A DNA stretch of 64,000 bases from CAZENU01 sp965222125. Lineage in GTDB: Bacteria; Chloroflexota; Dehalococcoidia; Lucifugimonadales; CAZENU01. Below are positions 16,825-25,343 of this stretch, piece after piece; within the stretch, counting starts at the first letter, position 1, and every line of letters starts with the position of its first letter. Under the pieces are notes generated by a model. The model ran no database searches, was not told where the DNA came from, and saw nothing but the letters and a program-made list of their open reading frames with translations. The position numbers were made by a program, and so were the translations under genes. The stretch lies in assembly GCA_965222125.1 (NCBI GenBank), contig CBDCTC010000006.1, positions 1,674,001 through 1,738,000 of the forward strand, given 5' to 3'.

Positions 16825-18162
16825 ATGCGTGATCGGTTGATGGCTTTGGAGGAGTCGGGCAGCCCGATACAGGTGTCGATCATCGGCTGCGGCCGTTTCG
16901 GATCGATGATGGTCGCGCAGATCGCGCGTGCGCCCGGCATGCGGGTGGCTGTGGCGTGCGACCTCAGCGCCGACCGCGCCAGGGAGGCGCTTGGCCTCGG
17001 CGGCAGCGGGGTCGCGGCCGTGGAGGCCGACGACCCGTCGCACGCGAGCGACGCCATACGGCGCGGCGTACCCGTCGTCACCGAGTCGCCGAAGGTCGCC
17101 ATCGAGGCGGAGGTCGACGTCGTGGTCGAGGCCACCGGCATTCCCGACGCCGGCGCCCGTCACGCCTTCGACGCGATCATGGCCGGCCGGGACGTCGTGA
17201 TGGTGAACGTGGAGGCCGACGTGCTCGTGGGGCCGATTCTGAGGCGGATGGCCGACAGTGCGGGCGTGGTCTACAGCCTCGCCTTCGGGGACCAGCCGGC
17301 CATCATCGAGGAGCTGTACGACTGGGCCGCGGGGCTGGGCTTCGAGGTCGTCGCTGCCGGCAAGGGCACGATGTTCCTTCCCGAGTACCGGAAGGGAACG
17401 CCCGATGGCGCGCTGGCACGGTACGGCTATTCGCCCGAGGACGCGGCCGCGAGCGGGCTGAACCCCCAGATGTACAACTCTTTTCTCGACGGCACCAAGT
17501 CCGCGGTCGAGATGTGCGCCGTCGCCAACATGACCGGCCTCGTGCCGGATATTCCCGGAATGCACTTCCCGCCGGCCGGGGTAAGCGACCTGCCGTGCGT
17601 GCTGATACCGCAGGAGGACGGCGGCATACTGTCTCGCCGTGGAGTCGTAGAGGTCGTGAGTTCGCTGAACCGGGACGGCTCCGAGGTCGCCGAATCGACC
17701 CGGTGGGGCGTATACGCCGTGATAACGAGCGACAGCGCGTATCTTCGACGCTGCCTCGGAGACTACGGGCTCCCGACCGACCCCTCCGGCCGGTACGCGG
17801 CCGTCTACCGGCCGTACCACCTGGTTGGCATGGAGGCTCCCGTTTCGATCGCCAGGGCGGCTTTGTACGGCGAGGCGACGGGCTCTCCCAAGGCGCGCGT
17901 GGGCGAGGTGGTGGCGATGACCAAGAAGCGCCTGGCCCCGGGCGACGTGCTTGACGGCGAGGGTGGGTCGACGGTCTACGGCATCCTGGTCGACGCGGTC
18001 CACGCCACCGCCGAGCGGCTGCTGCCCATCGGGCTGTGCCACGGCGCGAAGGTCCTGAGACCGGCGGTCGAGGGCCAGACGCTGGGCCTCGGCCACGTCG
18101 AACTGCCCGCGGGCGGCTTCGCCCGACAGCTCCGCGAGCTTCAGCTTGCCGGCGACGCGTAG
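16825..18162 (+). CDS. Homoserine-dehydrogenase-like oxidoreductase with SAF-type C-terminal domain
   Basis: This 445-residue protein starts at the ATG at 16825 behind AGGAGG (16812-16817). It has a Rossmann domain (VSIIGCGRFGSMMVAQIARAPGMRV, G-x-G-x-x-G), a DVVVEATGIPDAGARHAFDAIMAGRDVVMVNVEADVLVG stretch like homoserine dehydrogenase, and a C-terminal SAF-like module (KKRLAPGDVLDGEGGSTVYG ... LPIGLCHGAKVL). This is the domain order of the COG4091 group of predicted dehydrogenases. Several members act on branched or C4/C5 sugar acids rather than homoserine. No aspartate-family gene lies nearby, so a sugar-acid substrate is as likely as homoserine. It is convergent with the HAD gene, 2 bases apart. 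Confidence 0.72.
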   Translation: MRDRLMALEESGSPIQVSIIGCGRFGSMMVAQIARAPGMRVAVACDLSADRAREALGLGGSGVAAVEADDPSHASDAIRRGVPVVTESPKVAIEAEVDVVVEATGIPDAGARHAFDAIMAGRDVVMVNVEADVLVGPILRRMADSAGVVYSLAFGDQPAIIEELYDWAAGLGFEVVAAGKGTMFLPEYRKGTPDGALARYGYSPEDAAASGLNPQMYNSFLDGTKSAVEMCAVANMTGLVPDIPGMHFPPAGVSDLPCVLIPQEDGGILSRRGVVEVVSSLNRDGSEVAESTRWGVYAVITSDSAYLRRCLGDYGLPTDPSGRYAAVYRPYHLVGMEAPVSIARAALYGEATGSPKARVGEVVAMTKKRLAPGDVLDGEGGSTVYGILVDAVHATAERLLPIGLCHGAKVLRPAVEGQTLGLGHVELPAGGFARQLRELQLAGDA

Positions 18163-18164
18163 CC

Positions 18165-18872
18165 CTACGCCATCGCGTCCAGAACGCCGGGCACCTCGGA
18201 CAGCGACCGGATGCGCGGGCAGCGGCGGAAGTCAGGGTGGTTGTCGTCGCGGTCGATGAGCACGGCGGCGAGGCCGGCGGCCAGCGCGCCGTCTATGTCC
18301 GTCGTCGGCTGGTCCCCGACGTGCACGGAGTCGGCGGCGCCTACGCCGGCGCGCCTGAGAGCCTCGTCGAATATCCGCCGCGACGGCTTCTCCGCTCGGA
18401 CCTCGCTCGAGGTCACGATGACGTCAAGGCGGCCGGTGAGGCCGATGCCCGCCGCCAGACCGGCCCCGTCGCGGTCCATGTTCGTGATCATGCCGACGAC
18501 CAGCCCGCGCTCCGCCAGCGCGTCGAGCACCGGCGCGGCGTCGTCGAATGCGGCGAAACCGTACTCCATCTGGCCAAGGGCGCGCCACACCTCCAGCGCC
18601 CGCTGGGTGGTCACGTCGACGCCTACGCCGCGCAGGACCAGGCGCTCGTACTCCGCGAAGAACTTTTCCGTATCGGACGGACTCAGAAGCCGTATCGGCG
18701 AGACGGAGTTCTGCTTCGCCATGAAGGCGTCGGCCAAGGCGTAGCCCGCCGTTATGCCCTCCGGGGTGATGTGTATCCCGAAGCGGCCGCAGGCCTCGGA
18801 CTGCACCTCGTAACGGGACGGGCGAAAGCCGGCCAGGGTGCCGTACATGTCGAAGAAGACAGCCTTGATCAT
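18165..18872 (-). CDS. HAD-superfamily hydrolase
   Basis: This 235-residue protein has the four HAD motifs. Motif I is FFDMYGTL (Asp nucleophile; the acid at +2 is replaced by Tyr, as in several HAD subgroups). Motif II is GMITN (Thr). Motif III is the Lys in EVRAEKPSRRIFDEAL. Motif IV is HVGDQPTTDIDGALAAG. The cap is a C1 helical insert (residues about 16-95), as in REG-2/phosphoglycolate-phosphatase-like members. The substrate is probably a small phosphoester; which one cannot be told. The start ATG lies at 18870-18872, close to a TAGCAT element that points the other way. Confidence 0.8.
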   Translation of the reverse strand: MIKAVFFDMYGTLAGFRPSRYEVQSEACGRFGIHITPEGITAGYALADAFMAKQNSVSPIRLLSPSDTEKFFAEYERLVLRGVGVDVTTQRALEVWRALGQMEYGFAAFDDAAPVLDALAERGLVVGMITNMDRDGAGLAAGIGLTGRLDVIVTSSEVRAEKPSRRIFDEALRRAGVGAADSVHVGDQPTTDIDGALAAGLAAVLIDRDDNHPDFRRCPRIRSLSEVPGVLDAMA

Positions 18873-18938
18873 CAGATATCCATGTTAGCATTGACGCCCC
18901 GGCCCGGACGGCCGTCGTGGGAAAGGAGCCGTTCCCGC

Positions 18939-18994
18939 GTGCGCCCCTCGATGCGCGCCGCTGAAGCAGCGCCGCTACTCGGGGTGAACGGGTT
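18939..18994 (+). repeat. Interspersed repeat, family B (copy 1)
   Basis: Pattern: GCGCCCCTCGAT, then an internal stem-loop, then ACTCGGGGTGAACGGGTT. The same ends recur at 19045, 38871, 38952, 41433 and 55269 with variable internal stems. Confidence 0.65.
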
Positions 18995-19044
18995 GTAGTG
19001 GGCGCCGCCGAGATGGGGAACCTGGTCGAGCGGCTCTGAAGACC

Positions 19045-19090
19045 GTTGGCCCTGAGTGCCCCGACGCCTCGTCGGGGTGTATCGAAGGGC
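19045..19090 (-). repeat. Interspersed repeat, family B (copy 2, inverted)
   Basis: CCCTGAGTGCCCCGACG..CGTCGGGGTGTATCGAAGGGC carries a perfect CCCCGACG/CGTCGGGG stem with a 2-base loop. It lies opposite to copy 1 in the 290-base spacer between the HAD gene and the PurM-like gene. Confidence 0.65.
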
Positions 19091-19160
19091 GGTAAGCGGG
19101 TGAGTCGACCCTAGCAGGCCTCGACGCTGAACGGTCGTGGGGAGAAGGCCAGAGGGCGCT

Positions 19161-20165
19161 ATGCAGGCGGGCAAGCTGCCGCTGGAGATGCTTGCGGGAC
19201 TCCTCGACCAGGTCGAGGCCAAGGACCCGCGGGTCGTGCTGGGCCCCAGGCCAGGCGAAGACGCCGCGCTCATCGACTTCGGGGACCGGTACCTGGTCGC
19301 CAAGACCGACCCGATAACTTTCGCGACCGACCTGATCGGCTGGTACGTCGTGCAGGTCAACGTCAACGACCTGGCCGTCGCCGGTGCGACGCCGCGCTGG
19401 CTTCTGGTGACGCTGCTGCTTCCCGAGGGCACCGCACCGGACATGGTCGCCGACATCTTCCGGCAGCTCCGGGAAGCCTGCGCGTCGTTGGACATCGCGC
19501 TCGTGGGCGGTCACACGGAGGTCACGTACGGCCTTCCCCGTCCCATCGCGGTCGGCGCTCTGCTGGGCGAGGCCGATAAGGACGACATCGTGCTCACGTC
19601 GGGAGTCCGGCCCGGCGACAGCATCCTGCTGACCAAGGGCGTCGCGATAGAGGGAACGGCCATCCTCGCACGGGAGGCTTCGGAAGCGCTCGCCGCGTCC
19701 GGGGTCAACGCCGCAGTGATCGAGCGGGCGCGGGGGATGCTCTTCTCGCCCGGCATCAGCGTGCTCCGGGACGCCGAAGTGGCCCGATCGGCCGCCGCAG
19801 TCCACGCGATGCACGACCCCACGGAGGGCGGCGTCGCCACCGCGCTGCTCGAGATGGCGACCGCCGCGGGCGTCGGCCTCGCCATAGACGGCGACCGCAT
19901 CCCGGTCGTGTCGGAGTGCGCGGAGGTCTGCGCGGCTCTCGGCCTCGACCCTCTGGGGCTGATCGCCTCGGGCGCCCTGCTCGCCGCGGTCGCGCCGGAG
20001 GACGCCCCGGGGGTCGTCGCGGCGTTGGCCAGGGAGGGCATCTACGCCGCCGAGATAGGCCGCGCGACCGACGCGAGCGACGGCCTGAAGCTCACCGGCG
20101 CTGGCGGCGCCCGAGACCTGCCGCGGTTCGACCGCGACGAGCTCGCCCGCTACTTCGCGTCGTAG
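19161..20165 (+). CDS. AIR-synthase-related protein (PurM/HypE/SelD fold)
   Basis: This 334-residue protein has the two-domain AIR-synthase fold. The N-terminal ATP-binding domain has PGEDAALIDFGDRYLVAKTDPITFATDLIGWYVVQVNVNDLAVAGATPRWLLVTLLLPEG; the D-D/N-x-A-x-x-G-A-x-P loop is the family signature. The C-terminal domain has HDPTEGGVATALLEMATAAGVGLAIDGDRIPV. It is too divergent from PurM and lacks the HypE C-terminal cysteine (it ends ...ELARYFAS), so it is neither a standard purine nor a hydrogenase-maturation enzyme. The ATG at 19161 was chosen (AGAGGG upstream); an in-frame GTG at 19137 is possible. Confidence 0.8.
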   Translation: MQAGKLPLEMLAGLLDQVEAKDPRVVLGPRPGEDAALIDFGDRYLVAKTDPITFATDLIGWYVVQVNVNDLAVAGATPRWLLVTLLLPEGTAPDMVADIFRQLREACASLDIALVGGHTEVTYGLPRPIAVGALLGEADKDDIVLTSGVRPGDSILLTKGVAIEGTAILAREASEALAASGVNAAVIERARGMLFSPGISVLRDAEVARSAAAVHAMHDPTEGGVATALLEMATAAGVGLAIDGDRIPVVSECAEVCAALGLDPLGLIASGALLAAVAPEDAPGVVAALAREGIYAAEIGRATDASDGLKLTGAGGARDLPRFDRDELARYFAS

Positions 20166-20262
20166 CCCGAATCGCCCCTCAGCTTCGAACAGTTACTCCC
20201 TGACATAATCATTGAACATCTACACCGTAGCTTCCGAATACTGGACGCGCCGGGAGCGCTTT

Positions 20263-20392
20263 TGCTAAACTGCCGCCGGCAGTCCGAAAGCGGTTTGGAT
20301 TGAGGCCTCCCTGCTTGCCAGTTGGGAGGCTGTCGTTTGTTCGGGGCCGAAGGACGGCCCCGATGTCCCCCGAGAAACAACGCCCCAGATCA
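20263..20392 (+). ncRNA. Structured leader or small RNA upstream of the PIG-L gene
   Basis: An extended -10 (TG-C-TAAACT, 20263-20271) precedes two stable hairpins. The first is GCCTCCC/GGGAGGC (20305-20311 with 20324-20330, 12-base loop), followed by the T-rich stretch TGTCGTTTGTT. The second is CGGGGCC/GGCCCCG (20342-20348 with 20356-20362, 7-base loop). The ATG of the deacetylase is 60 bases further on. The first hairpin plus U-rich tail resembles a weak terminator, so this may be an attenuated leader or a short independent RNA. I do not recognise a known riboswitch class. Confidence 0.4.
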
Positions 20393-20421
20393 ATCAGAGG
20401 CTAGAGCGGCAGGTATGCGAA

Positions 20422-21132
20422 ATGGGTGAGGAACGGGAGTTCAATCGAGGCATGGTCGTCGTCGCCCACGCGGACGACGCCGAGTACGGCTGCTCGGGCA
20501 CTGTCGCCAAGTGGTGCGCCGAAGGCTGGGACGTCGTCTACGTGATGTGCACCGACGGCAGCAAGGGCAGCAACGACCGCGAGATGACGCAGGAGCGCCT
20601 GTCGGCCATCAGACACGAGGAGCAGACCAACGCGGGCAAGGTGCTCGGGCTCGCCGACATAGCCTTCCTCGACCACGAGGACAGCATGCTGCAGCCGACG
20701 CTGGAGCTCCGGCGCGACATCGCCCGGGAGATACGCCGCCACAGGCCGGATGTCCTGATATGTCCGTACCCCGTGCGCAGCCTTCAGGGCCCCGGCGGCC
20801 ATCCCGACCACCTGGCCGCGGGCGAGGCGGCGCTGGCGGCGGTATTCCCGACGGCGCGCGATCACATGACCTTCCCGGAGCTGCTCGAGGAGGGCCTGGA
20901 GCCACACAAGGTGGCCGAGGTGTGGATAATGAGCCACCCGGAGCCCGATCACTGGGTAGACGTCACCGACCACGTCGACACGGCCGCGAGGGCCCTGGCC
21001 GCGCACGCGTCGCAGGTCGGCGGGCCCATTGAGGAGACGATCGAGATGATGAAGCGCTGGCGGCGGAGACGGGCCATAGGCACGGGGCTTCAATACGCCG
21101 AGGGCTTTCGCCGCGTCGTCTACGGGTTCTAG
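20422..21132 (+). CDS. PIG-L/LmbE-family deacetylase
   Basis: This 236-residue zinc-dependent deacetylase has the three metal ligands of the family: VVVAHADDAEYGCSGTVAKW (H-x-D-D near residue 15, with the usual Pro replaced by Ala: AHADD instead of AHPDD) and GGHPDHLAAG (H-P-D-H, about residue 130). LGLADIAFLDHEDS contains the conserved catalytic-pocket strand. Relatives remove N-acetyl groups from GlcNAc-type substrates, as in mycothiol, bacillithiol and lipid precursors. The substrate is not deducible here. The gene appears monocistronic with a roughly 140-base structured leader. Confidence 0.83.
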   Translation: MGEEREFNRGMVVVAHADDAEYGCSGTVAKWCAEGWDVVYVMCTDGSKGSNDREMTQERLSAIRHEEQTNAGKVLGLADIAFLDHEDSMLQPTLELRRDIAREIRRHRPDVLICPYPVRSLQGPGGHPDHLAAGEAALAAVFPTARDHMTFPELLEEGLEPHKVAEVWIMSHPEPDHWVDVTDHVDTAARALAAHASQVGGPIEETIEMMKRWRRRRAIGTGLQYAEGFRRVVYGF

Positions 21133-21300
21133 CAGACTGCCAATATCGCCCGATGCCCCTTAGACCGCCTTCGTTTCGTTCCTCGACGCGCCCCCAGATT
21201 CGCCACCCGATTCGGACGACCGGCATGACGGACTGCCCTCGGCGTGGTGGCAGCACACCTGGGCAGGAACGGATTCCCGCGTTCGGAGACCTTTGCGTAA

Positions 21301-23187
21301 CCCCGAATCCACCGAAGGAGGGCCTTGGGGACAGCCCTTGAAGAAGCGAGAGGGTGCCCCATGAATCTGGGATAATGGTTTTGTAACAGCAAACCGACCC
21401 CAGAACAAGGAGCACCCAATAGATGCTACCACGCAACCACCCCGACCGCATCCGTGTCTCTTTCGACGACCACCGCCCGGTGGCCAATGCCGGGCTGCTC
21501 CTTCCGGCCACCCTCGCCCATCACCTGGGCCTGCGGGAACTCGTCGACCATCACCTCGACCTGGGCGTCGCGCCGGGGCGGGCCAACACGGGGGACAAGA
21601 TACTGACGCTGGTCGCTTCCGCGCTGGCGGGCGGCGACTGCATCGACGACGCCGATGCGCTGCGCGCCGGTGGGACGGCCCGCATCCTGGGCGGCACGAT
21701 CAAGGCGCCATCCACCCTGGGCACCTTCCTGCGCAGTTTTCGCTGGGGCCACGTCCGTCAACTGGACCGGGTGAGCCGGGAGTTGCTGGCACGCGCTTGG
21801 CAGGCCAGCGCCGGACCCGGCGACTCGCCCCTGACCATCGACCTGGACTCAACCATCTGCGAGACCTACGGACTGGCCAAGGAAGGGGCACGCCACCACG
21901 GCTATACCGGCAAGCGGGGCTATCACCCGCTGCTGGCTGTCGCCGCCGGAACCGGCGACGTGCTGATGTGCCGGCTGCGCGAGGGCCGGGCCAACACCGC
22001 TCGTGGCGCCGCCCACTTCCTGCGTGAAACGGTGAGCCGGGTGCGCTACGGAGGGGCCAGCGGGCAACTCACGGTGCGGGCCGACAGCGGCTTCTACACC
22101 CATAGCGTGGTATCCGTCTGCTGCAAGCTGGACGTGCGCTTCTCCATCACCATCCGCCAGCACAAAAGCCTGCGGAACCTGATCGAGGCCATACCCGAGG
22201 CGGACTGGACGCCCATCCCATACTGGATGGACGGCGCCGCCGATGTGGCCGAGACCACCTACACCCCCTTCCAGGATGAGCCCGACGCCGCACCGGTGCG
22301 GCTCATTGTCCGGCGGGTGAAGCCCACTCCCGGTTCCCAACTGGCCCTCTTCGCCACCTACAGCTATCACGGCTTCATCACCGACCGGGACGGGGAAACC
22401 CTGGAGCTGGAGGCCGACCACCGCCGCCATGCCGAGGTCGAGAACGCCATTCGAGACCTGAAGTACGGCGTGGCGCTGAACCACATGCCGTTGGGCCGTT
22501 TCGCCGCCAACGCCGCCTGGCTGGCGATACAGGTGATGGCGCATAACCTGGCCCGTTGGACAGCGCGGACCGGTCTGGGTGAGCAGGTGGTGACCACCAA
22601 GACCCTCCGGCGGCGGTTCTTCTCCCTCGCCGGACGAATCACCCGCTCGGCCCGCCGCCTCACCCTGCATCTTCCCCAGAGCTGGCCCTGGGAAACCCAA
22701 TTCACTCGCGCCCTGGCTCGATTGCGAGCCCTGCCATTGCCTGCCTGACGGCACCGACGGCGACCGAGCTACCCACCGCACAACCGAAGATCCCCGCAAA
22801 CTCGCGCCACCCTGGCCCGCGAGAGTTCCCTGCTGAGGCCGTCTCAGAAGTCAATCGCCGCCCAAAACCGTCCTCTGGGGATTCCTGCTGTCGTGGGACT
22901 GATGAGACTTTAGGCCGTATTACGCACCAATACATCGTATCAACGTCTGCAATCGTCATACCGGTCTTGGCGTAAATCAAGGATGGTGATTTATGAGACA
23001 GGCTCTGCTGTGTATTCTCTCACCATCCCGCGCATCGCAGTCCCCGCAGACGGCCATAGGGACCCTGTGCGGCAACTGAAGACCGTCCGCCGCCCTCCCA
23101 TCTACCCCAATGGAGCCCAGGCCATCTCGCCCGCAGCTCCCTCACCCCCCTTCCGCTGTCCTCACGCCGTCCATCGGTGGATTCGGG
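21301..23187 (+). mobile_element. IS1380-family element, copy a
   Basis: The ends carry CCCGAATCCACCGAAGG (21302-21318) and its near-perfect inverse CCATCGGTGGATTCGGG (23171-23187). A GTAA(C) direct repeat flanks it at 21297-21301 and 23188-23192. A second copy in inverse orientation lies at 44069-45794 with the same ends. The element is unusually long on the 3' side: about 440 bases of non-coding sequence follow the transposase. Roughly 160-200 of these (about 22830-23030) are missing from the other copy. Confidence 0.8.
21423..22748 (+). CDS. IS1380-family transposase (copy a)
   Basis: This 441-residue DDE transposase has the sequence LTIDLDSTICETYGLAKEGARHHGYTGKRGYHPLLAVAAGTGDVL (first catalytic Asp), QLTVRADSGFYTHSVV (second Asp) and RRHAEVENAIRDLKYGVALNHMPLGRFAANAAWLAIQVMAHNL (Glu region). 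The ATG follows AAGGAGC by 10 bases, and TG-G-GATAAT at 21368-21376 could be its promoter. It differs at a few tens of residues from the copy at 44347-45672, so the two insertions are not recent duplicates of each other. It looks intact. Confidence 0.9.
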   Translation: MLPRNHPDRIRVSFDDHRPVANAGLLLPATLAHHLGLRELVDHHLDLGVAPGRANTGDKILTLVASALAGGDCIDDADALRAGGTARILGGTIKAPSTLGTFLRSFRWGHVRQLDRVSRELLARAWQASAGPGDSPLTIDLDSTICETYGLAKEGARHHGYTGKRGYHPLLAVAAGTGDVLMCRLREGRANTARGAAHFLRETVSRVRYGGASGQLTVRADSGFYTHSVVSVCCKLDVRFSITIRQHKSLRNLIEAIPEADWTPIPYWMDGAADVAETTYTPFQDEPDAAPVRLIVRRVKPTPGSQLALFATYSYHGFITDRDGETLELEADHRRHAEVENAIRDLKYGVALNHMPLGRFAANAAWLAIQVMAHNLARWTARTGLGEQVVTTKTLRRRFFSLAGRITRSARRLTLHLPQSWPWETQFTRALARLRALPLPA

Positions 23188-23255
23188 GTAACTCCTCCTG
23201 TGGGAGACAGCGTGGCGGAGATGGCTAGCATTTCTAGCGGGGAACCCCCGAACCT

Positions 23256-23315
23256 GGATTCCCGCCTGCGCGGGAATGACGGTTGTTCAAAGGTCTCCGT
23301 TCGCGGGAATGACGG
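23256..23315 (+). repeat. Palindromic repeat, family A (full copy plus half copy)
   Basis: GGATTCCCGCCTGCGCGGGAATGACGG (23256-23282) is a near-perfect palindrome, followed by a half copy TTCGCGGGAATGACGG at 23300-23315. It lies in the spacer (23193-23430) between IS copy a and the TPR gene; the rest of that spacer shows no clear feature. Other family A copies are at 46283, 48993-49388 (array), 50302 and 59532. Confidence 0.8.
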
Positions 23316-23430
23316 AGGTGGGGGATTTGAGTACCCCGTCGGTCTTGACGGGTAGACGTCGGGGACGTCATGCTGGCCAGATCCAGGTCCCTTGCGTCAA
23401 GATTCGCCATCCATTGGGGGAGTTGACCAC

Positions 23431-24249
23431 GTGACTTTCGAAGTCGGGACGATGCAAAAGAGGAAGAACGACCTGACCAGGCAGGCTGTGGCGATGGCGA
23501 TGGCCAATCGCTGGGCCGAAGCGGTGAAGCTCAACCGGTCGATCCTGGACGACTTCCCGAACGACCTCGAGACCTACAATCGGCTGGGCAAGGCCCTGAG
23601 TGAGCTGGGCCGAAACAGGGAGGCCCGACAAGCGTTCGAACGGGCGCTGTCCCTGTCGCCCCACAACCCGATCGCAAAGAAGAACCTGGACCGTCTCTCG
23701 AAGCTGGGCGACGAAGCCCGGGGAGCCGCCGCCCCGGTGGTCAGGCCGCGGCGCGCCTTCATCGAGGAGAGGGGCAAGTCCGGCGTGACCTCGCTGATGA
23801 ACCTCGCCCCGGCGGAGCGGCTGCTCGAGCTCGCGCCAGGGCATCCGCTGAATCTCGACATGGTCGGCGGGGCGCTGAAGGTATCGTCGCAGTCAGGCGA
23901 GCATCTCGGTCAGGTGGAGCCGAGGCTGGCGGCCAGGCTTGTCAGGTTGACCAAGGGGGGCAATCGATACGAGGCCGTGGTGACCGGCGTAGAGGAGCGC
24001 AGCCTCGCGGTCTTCATTCGAGAGACCTTCAGACACCCCTCGCAGGCGGGCACGGTATCTTTCCCGTCGTCGGAGCGGTCGGCCATTCAGGTACTGGCCT
24101 TGAGCGCGCCCATGAGACGCGAGACGGTCGGATCGGCGGGCGTCAAGGACTGGTCGGACGACGACACGGAGCCCGGCGACGACGAGATCTTCGATTCGAC
24201 CGCGCACCGCATCATCGACCCCGCGGAGGAGATCGAGACGGAGCTCTAG
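23431..24249 (+). CDS. TPR-repeat protein
   Basis: This 272-residue protein starts at a GTG at 23431, 8 bases behind GGGGGAG. An upstream in-frame ATG is less likely because it precedes this ribosome-binding site. Residues 15-90 form about two tetratricopeptide repeats (AVAMAMANRWAEAVKLNRSILDDFPNDLETYNRLGKALSELGRNREARQAFERALSLSPHNPIAKKNLDRL). Residues 130-240 form a beta-rich domain with no family I can name (ADLV/VGGALKVSSQSGEHLGQVEPRLAARLVRLTKGGNRYEAVV). The tail is acidic. A regulatory or scaffolding role is likely. Its end overlaps by 4 bases the end of the convergent small gene. Confidence 0.72.
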   Translation: MTFEVGTMQKRKNDLTRQAVAMAMANRWAEAVKLNRSILDDFPNDLETYNRLGKALSELGRNREARQAFERALSLSPHNPIAKKNLDRLSKLGDEARGAAAPVVRPRRAFIEERGKSGVTSLMNLAPAERLLELAPGHPLNLDMVGGALKVSSQSGEHLGQVEPRLAARLVRLTKGGNRYEAVVTGVEERSLAVFIRETFRHPSQAGTVSFPSSERSAIQVLALSAPMRRETVGSAGVKDWSDDDTEPGDDEIFDSTAHRIIDPAEEIETEL

Positions 24250-24512
24250 TCGGCGACTTCGGCGGCGTTCTCCAGCGGAAGCTCCCGGAAGTAGAGCCCC
24301 CACTGTCTCATCGCTTCCTTCACGGCGGGCTCGTCCGACGCGGCGAGCTGCTTGAAGAAGCCCGCGAGCGCGTGGGCCGGCAGCAGATCGTCGGAGCACA
24401 CCCAGCTACGCTCGGAGCGGACGACGTATAGCATTCCTCGCTGGTGCTCGCAGCCTACCACCACCCGCTTGCTGCCCGAGGCCCCCTTGATATCAAGTCC
24501 TGGTGCGTTCAT
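24246..24512 (-). CDS. Small conserved-looking hypothetical protein
   Basis: This 88-residue ORF on the reverse strand has a GACGAGGG ribosome-binding site just before its ATG. It opens with MNAPGLDIKGASGSKRVVVGCEHQRGMLYVVRSERSWVCSDDLLPAHALAGFF. It has two cysteines, no membrane segment and codon use like its neighbours. It is convergent with the TPR gene and overlaps it by 4 bases. I do not recognise a family; the ordered strand-turn-helix look and the good start argue that it is a real gene. Confidence 0.5.
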   Translation of the reverse strand: MNAPGLDIKGASGSKRVVVGCEHQRGMLYVVRSERSWVCSDDLLPAHALAGFFKQLAASDEPAVKEAMRQWGLYFRELPLENAAEVAD

Positions 24513-24566
24513 CCCTCGTCCTCGTTACTGGTCGACTCCTCGGACCCGTGCGCCATCTTCACGCGG

Positions 24567-24575
24567 TGTTACACT
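24567..24575 (+). promoter_or_regulatory. Putative promoter for the CPBP protease gene
   Basis: TG-T-TACACT extended -10, 17 bases before the ATG at 24592. Confidence 0.4.
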
Positions 24576-24591
24576 CTGTCCGAAGGAACCT

Positions 24592-25308
24592 ATGTCTCTC
24601 CTCAGATCGTCCGATCCGCCCCGTCCGCCCATCGCCGTCCCGTGGGGCGCGGGCGACGCGGCGTGCGCCGTCGGCCTCGTAGCCGCGTGCGCCGCTCTCG
24701 TCATCCTGCTCGTCTGGCCGTTTCGCGGGGCCTCCGGGACTCTGGCAGAGGCGGTCGGTACGCTGGCAGTCGCGGTCCTGACGGGCCTCCTGCTGATCGC
24801 GACATGGCTGTTCGCGGTCCGGAGGCACGGCGCCCGTTGGCGGGCGCTTGGTCTGGCCGCTCCGGTTGGCGCGAGGCCGATTGCGCTGGCGGCGGCCTGC
24901 CTGATCCTCAGTATAGGGTTCCTGGTCGTGTTTGTCGCGCTGGCCGAACGATCCGGGCTGGACATCCTAGTGCCCGAGCCGATCGACGCGGACAGACTGG
25001 GCTCGGGGGTCTTTCGCGCCGCGAACGTGGCGATCGTCGTGCTGGTGGGCCCGTTCGCCGAAGAGGTCTTCTTCCGTGGGTTCTTGCTGACGGCGCTGAT
25101 GCCGGCCCTCGGCACATTCAGGGCCGCCGCGGTCGCGTCCGCCCTGTTCGCGGTCGGTCACGTCGACGTGGGCGTAATGGTCCCGTTCTTCTTCACCGGG
25201 CTGCTGCTCTCCTGGCTCTACGTCAGGACGCGGTCCATATGGCCGCCCATGCTGGCGCACGCGGGCCAGAACACGCTGGCTATAATAGGGCTGTTCGCGT
25301 CGACCTGA
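24592..25308 (+). CDS. CPBP-family intramembrane metalloprotease (CAAX protease-like)
   Basis: This 238-residue polytopic membrane protein has about six helices. The CPBP (Abi/Rce1-like) motifs are complete: FAEEVFFRGFLLTALMP (E-E-x-x-x-R, about residue 150), FAVGHVDVG (F-x-x-x-H) and a final helix WPPMLAHAGQNT carrying the last His/Asn. The ATG at 24592 lies just behind GAAGGAACC and a -10 element, so longer in-frame starts upstream are rejected. Family roles include prenyl-protein processing, bacteriocin self-immunity and sigma or anti-sigma cleavage. The target is not known here. Confidence 0.82.
   Translation: MSLLRSSDPPRPPIAVPWGAGDAACAVGLVAACAALVILLVWPFRGASGTLAEAVGTLAVAVLTGLLLIATWLFAVRRHGARWRALGLAAPVGARPIALAAACLILSIGFLVVFVALAERSGLDILVPEPIDADRLGSGVFRAANVAIVVLVGPFAEEVFFRGFLLTALMPALGTFRAAAVASALFAVGHVDVGVMVPFFFTGLLLSWLYVRTRSIWPPMLAHAGQNTLAIIGLFAST
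25281..25286 (+). promoter_or_regulatory. -10 element upstream of trpA
   Basis: A consensus TATAAT lies within the last codons of the CPBP gene, 58 bases before the trpA start. No clear -35 is visible. Confidence 0.35.
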
Positions 25309-25343
25309 ACGGGAACGCGACGACGCGGAGAGGCGGGATTTCG

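Noticed and set aside
16825..18162. True homoserine dehydrogenase (hom)
   Set aside because: The C-terminal half is SAF-like rather than the homoserine dehydrogenase catalytic domain, and no threonine or methionine pathway genes are adjacent.
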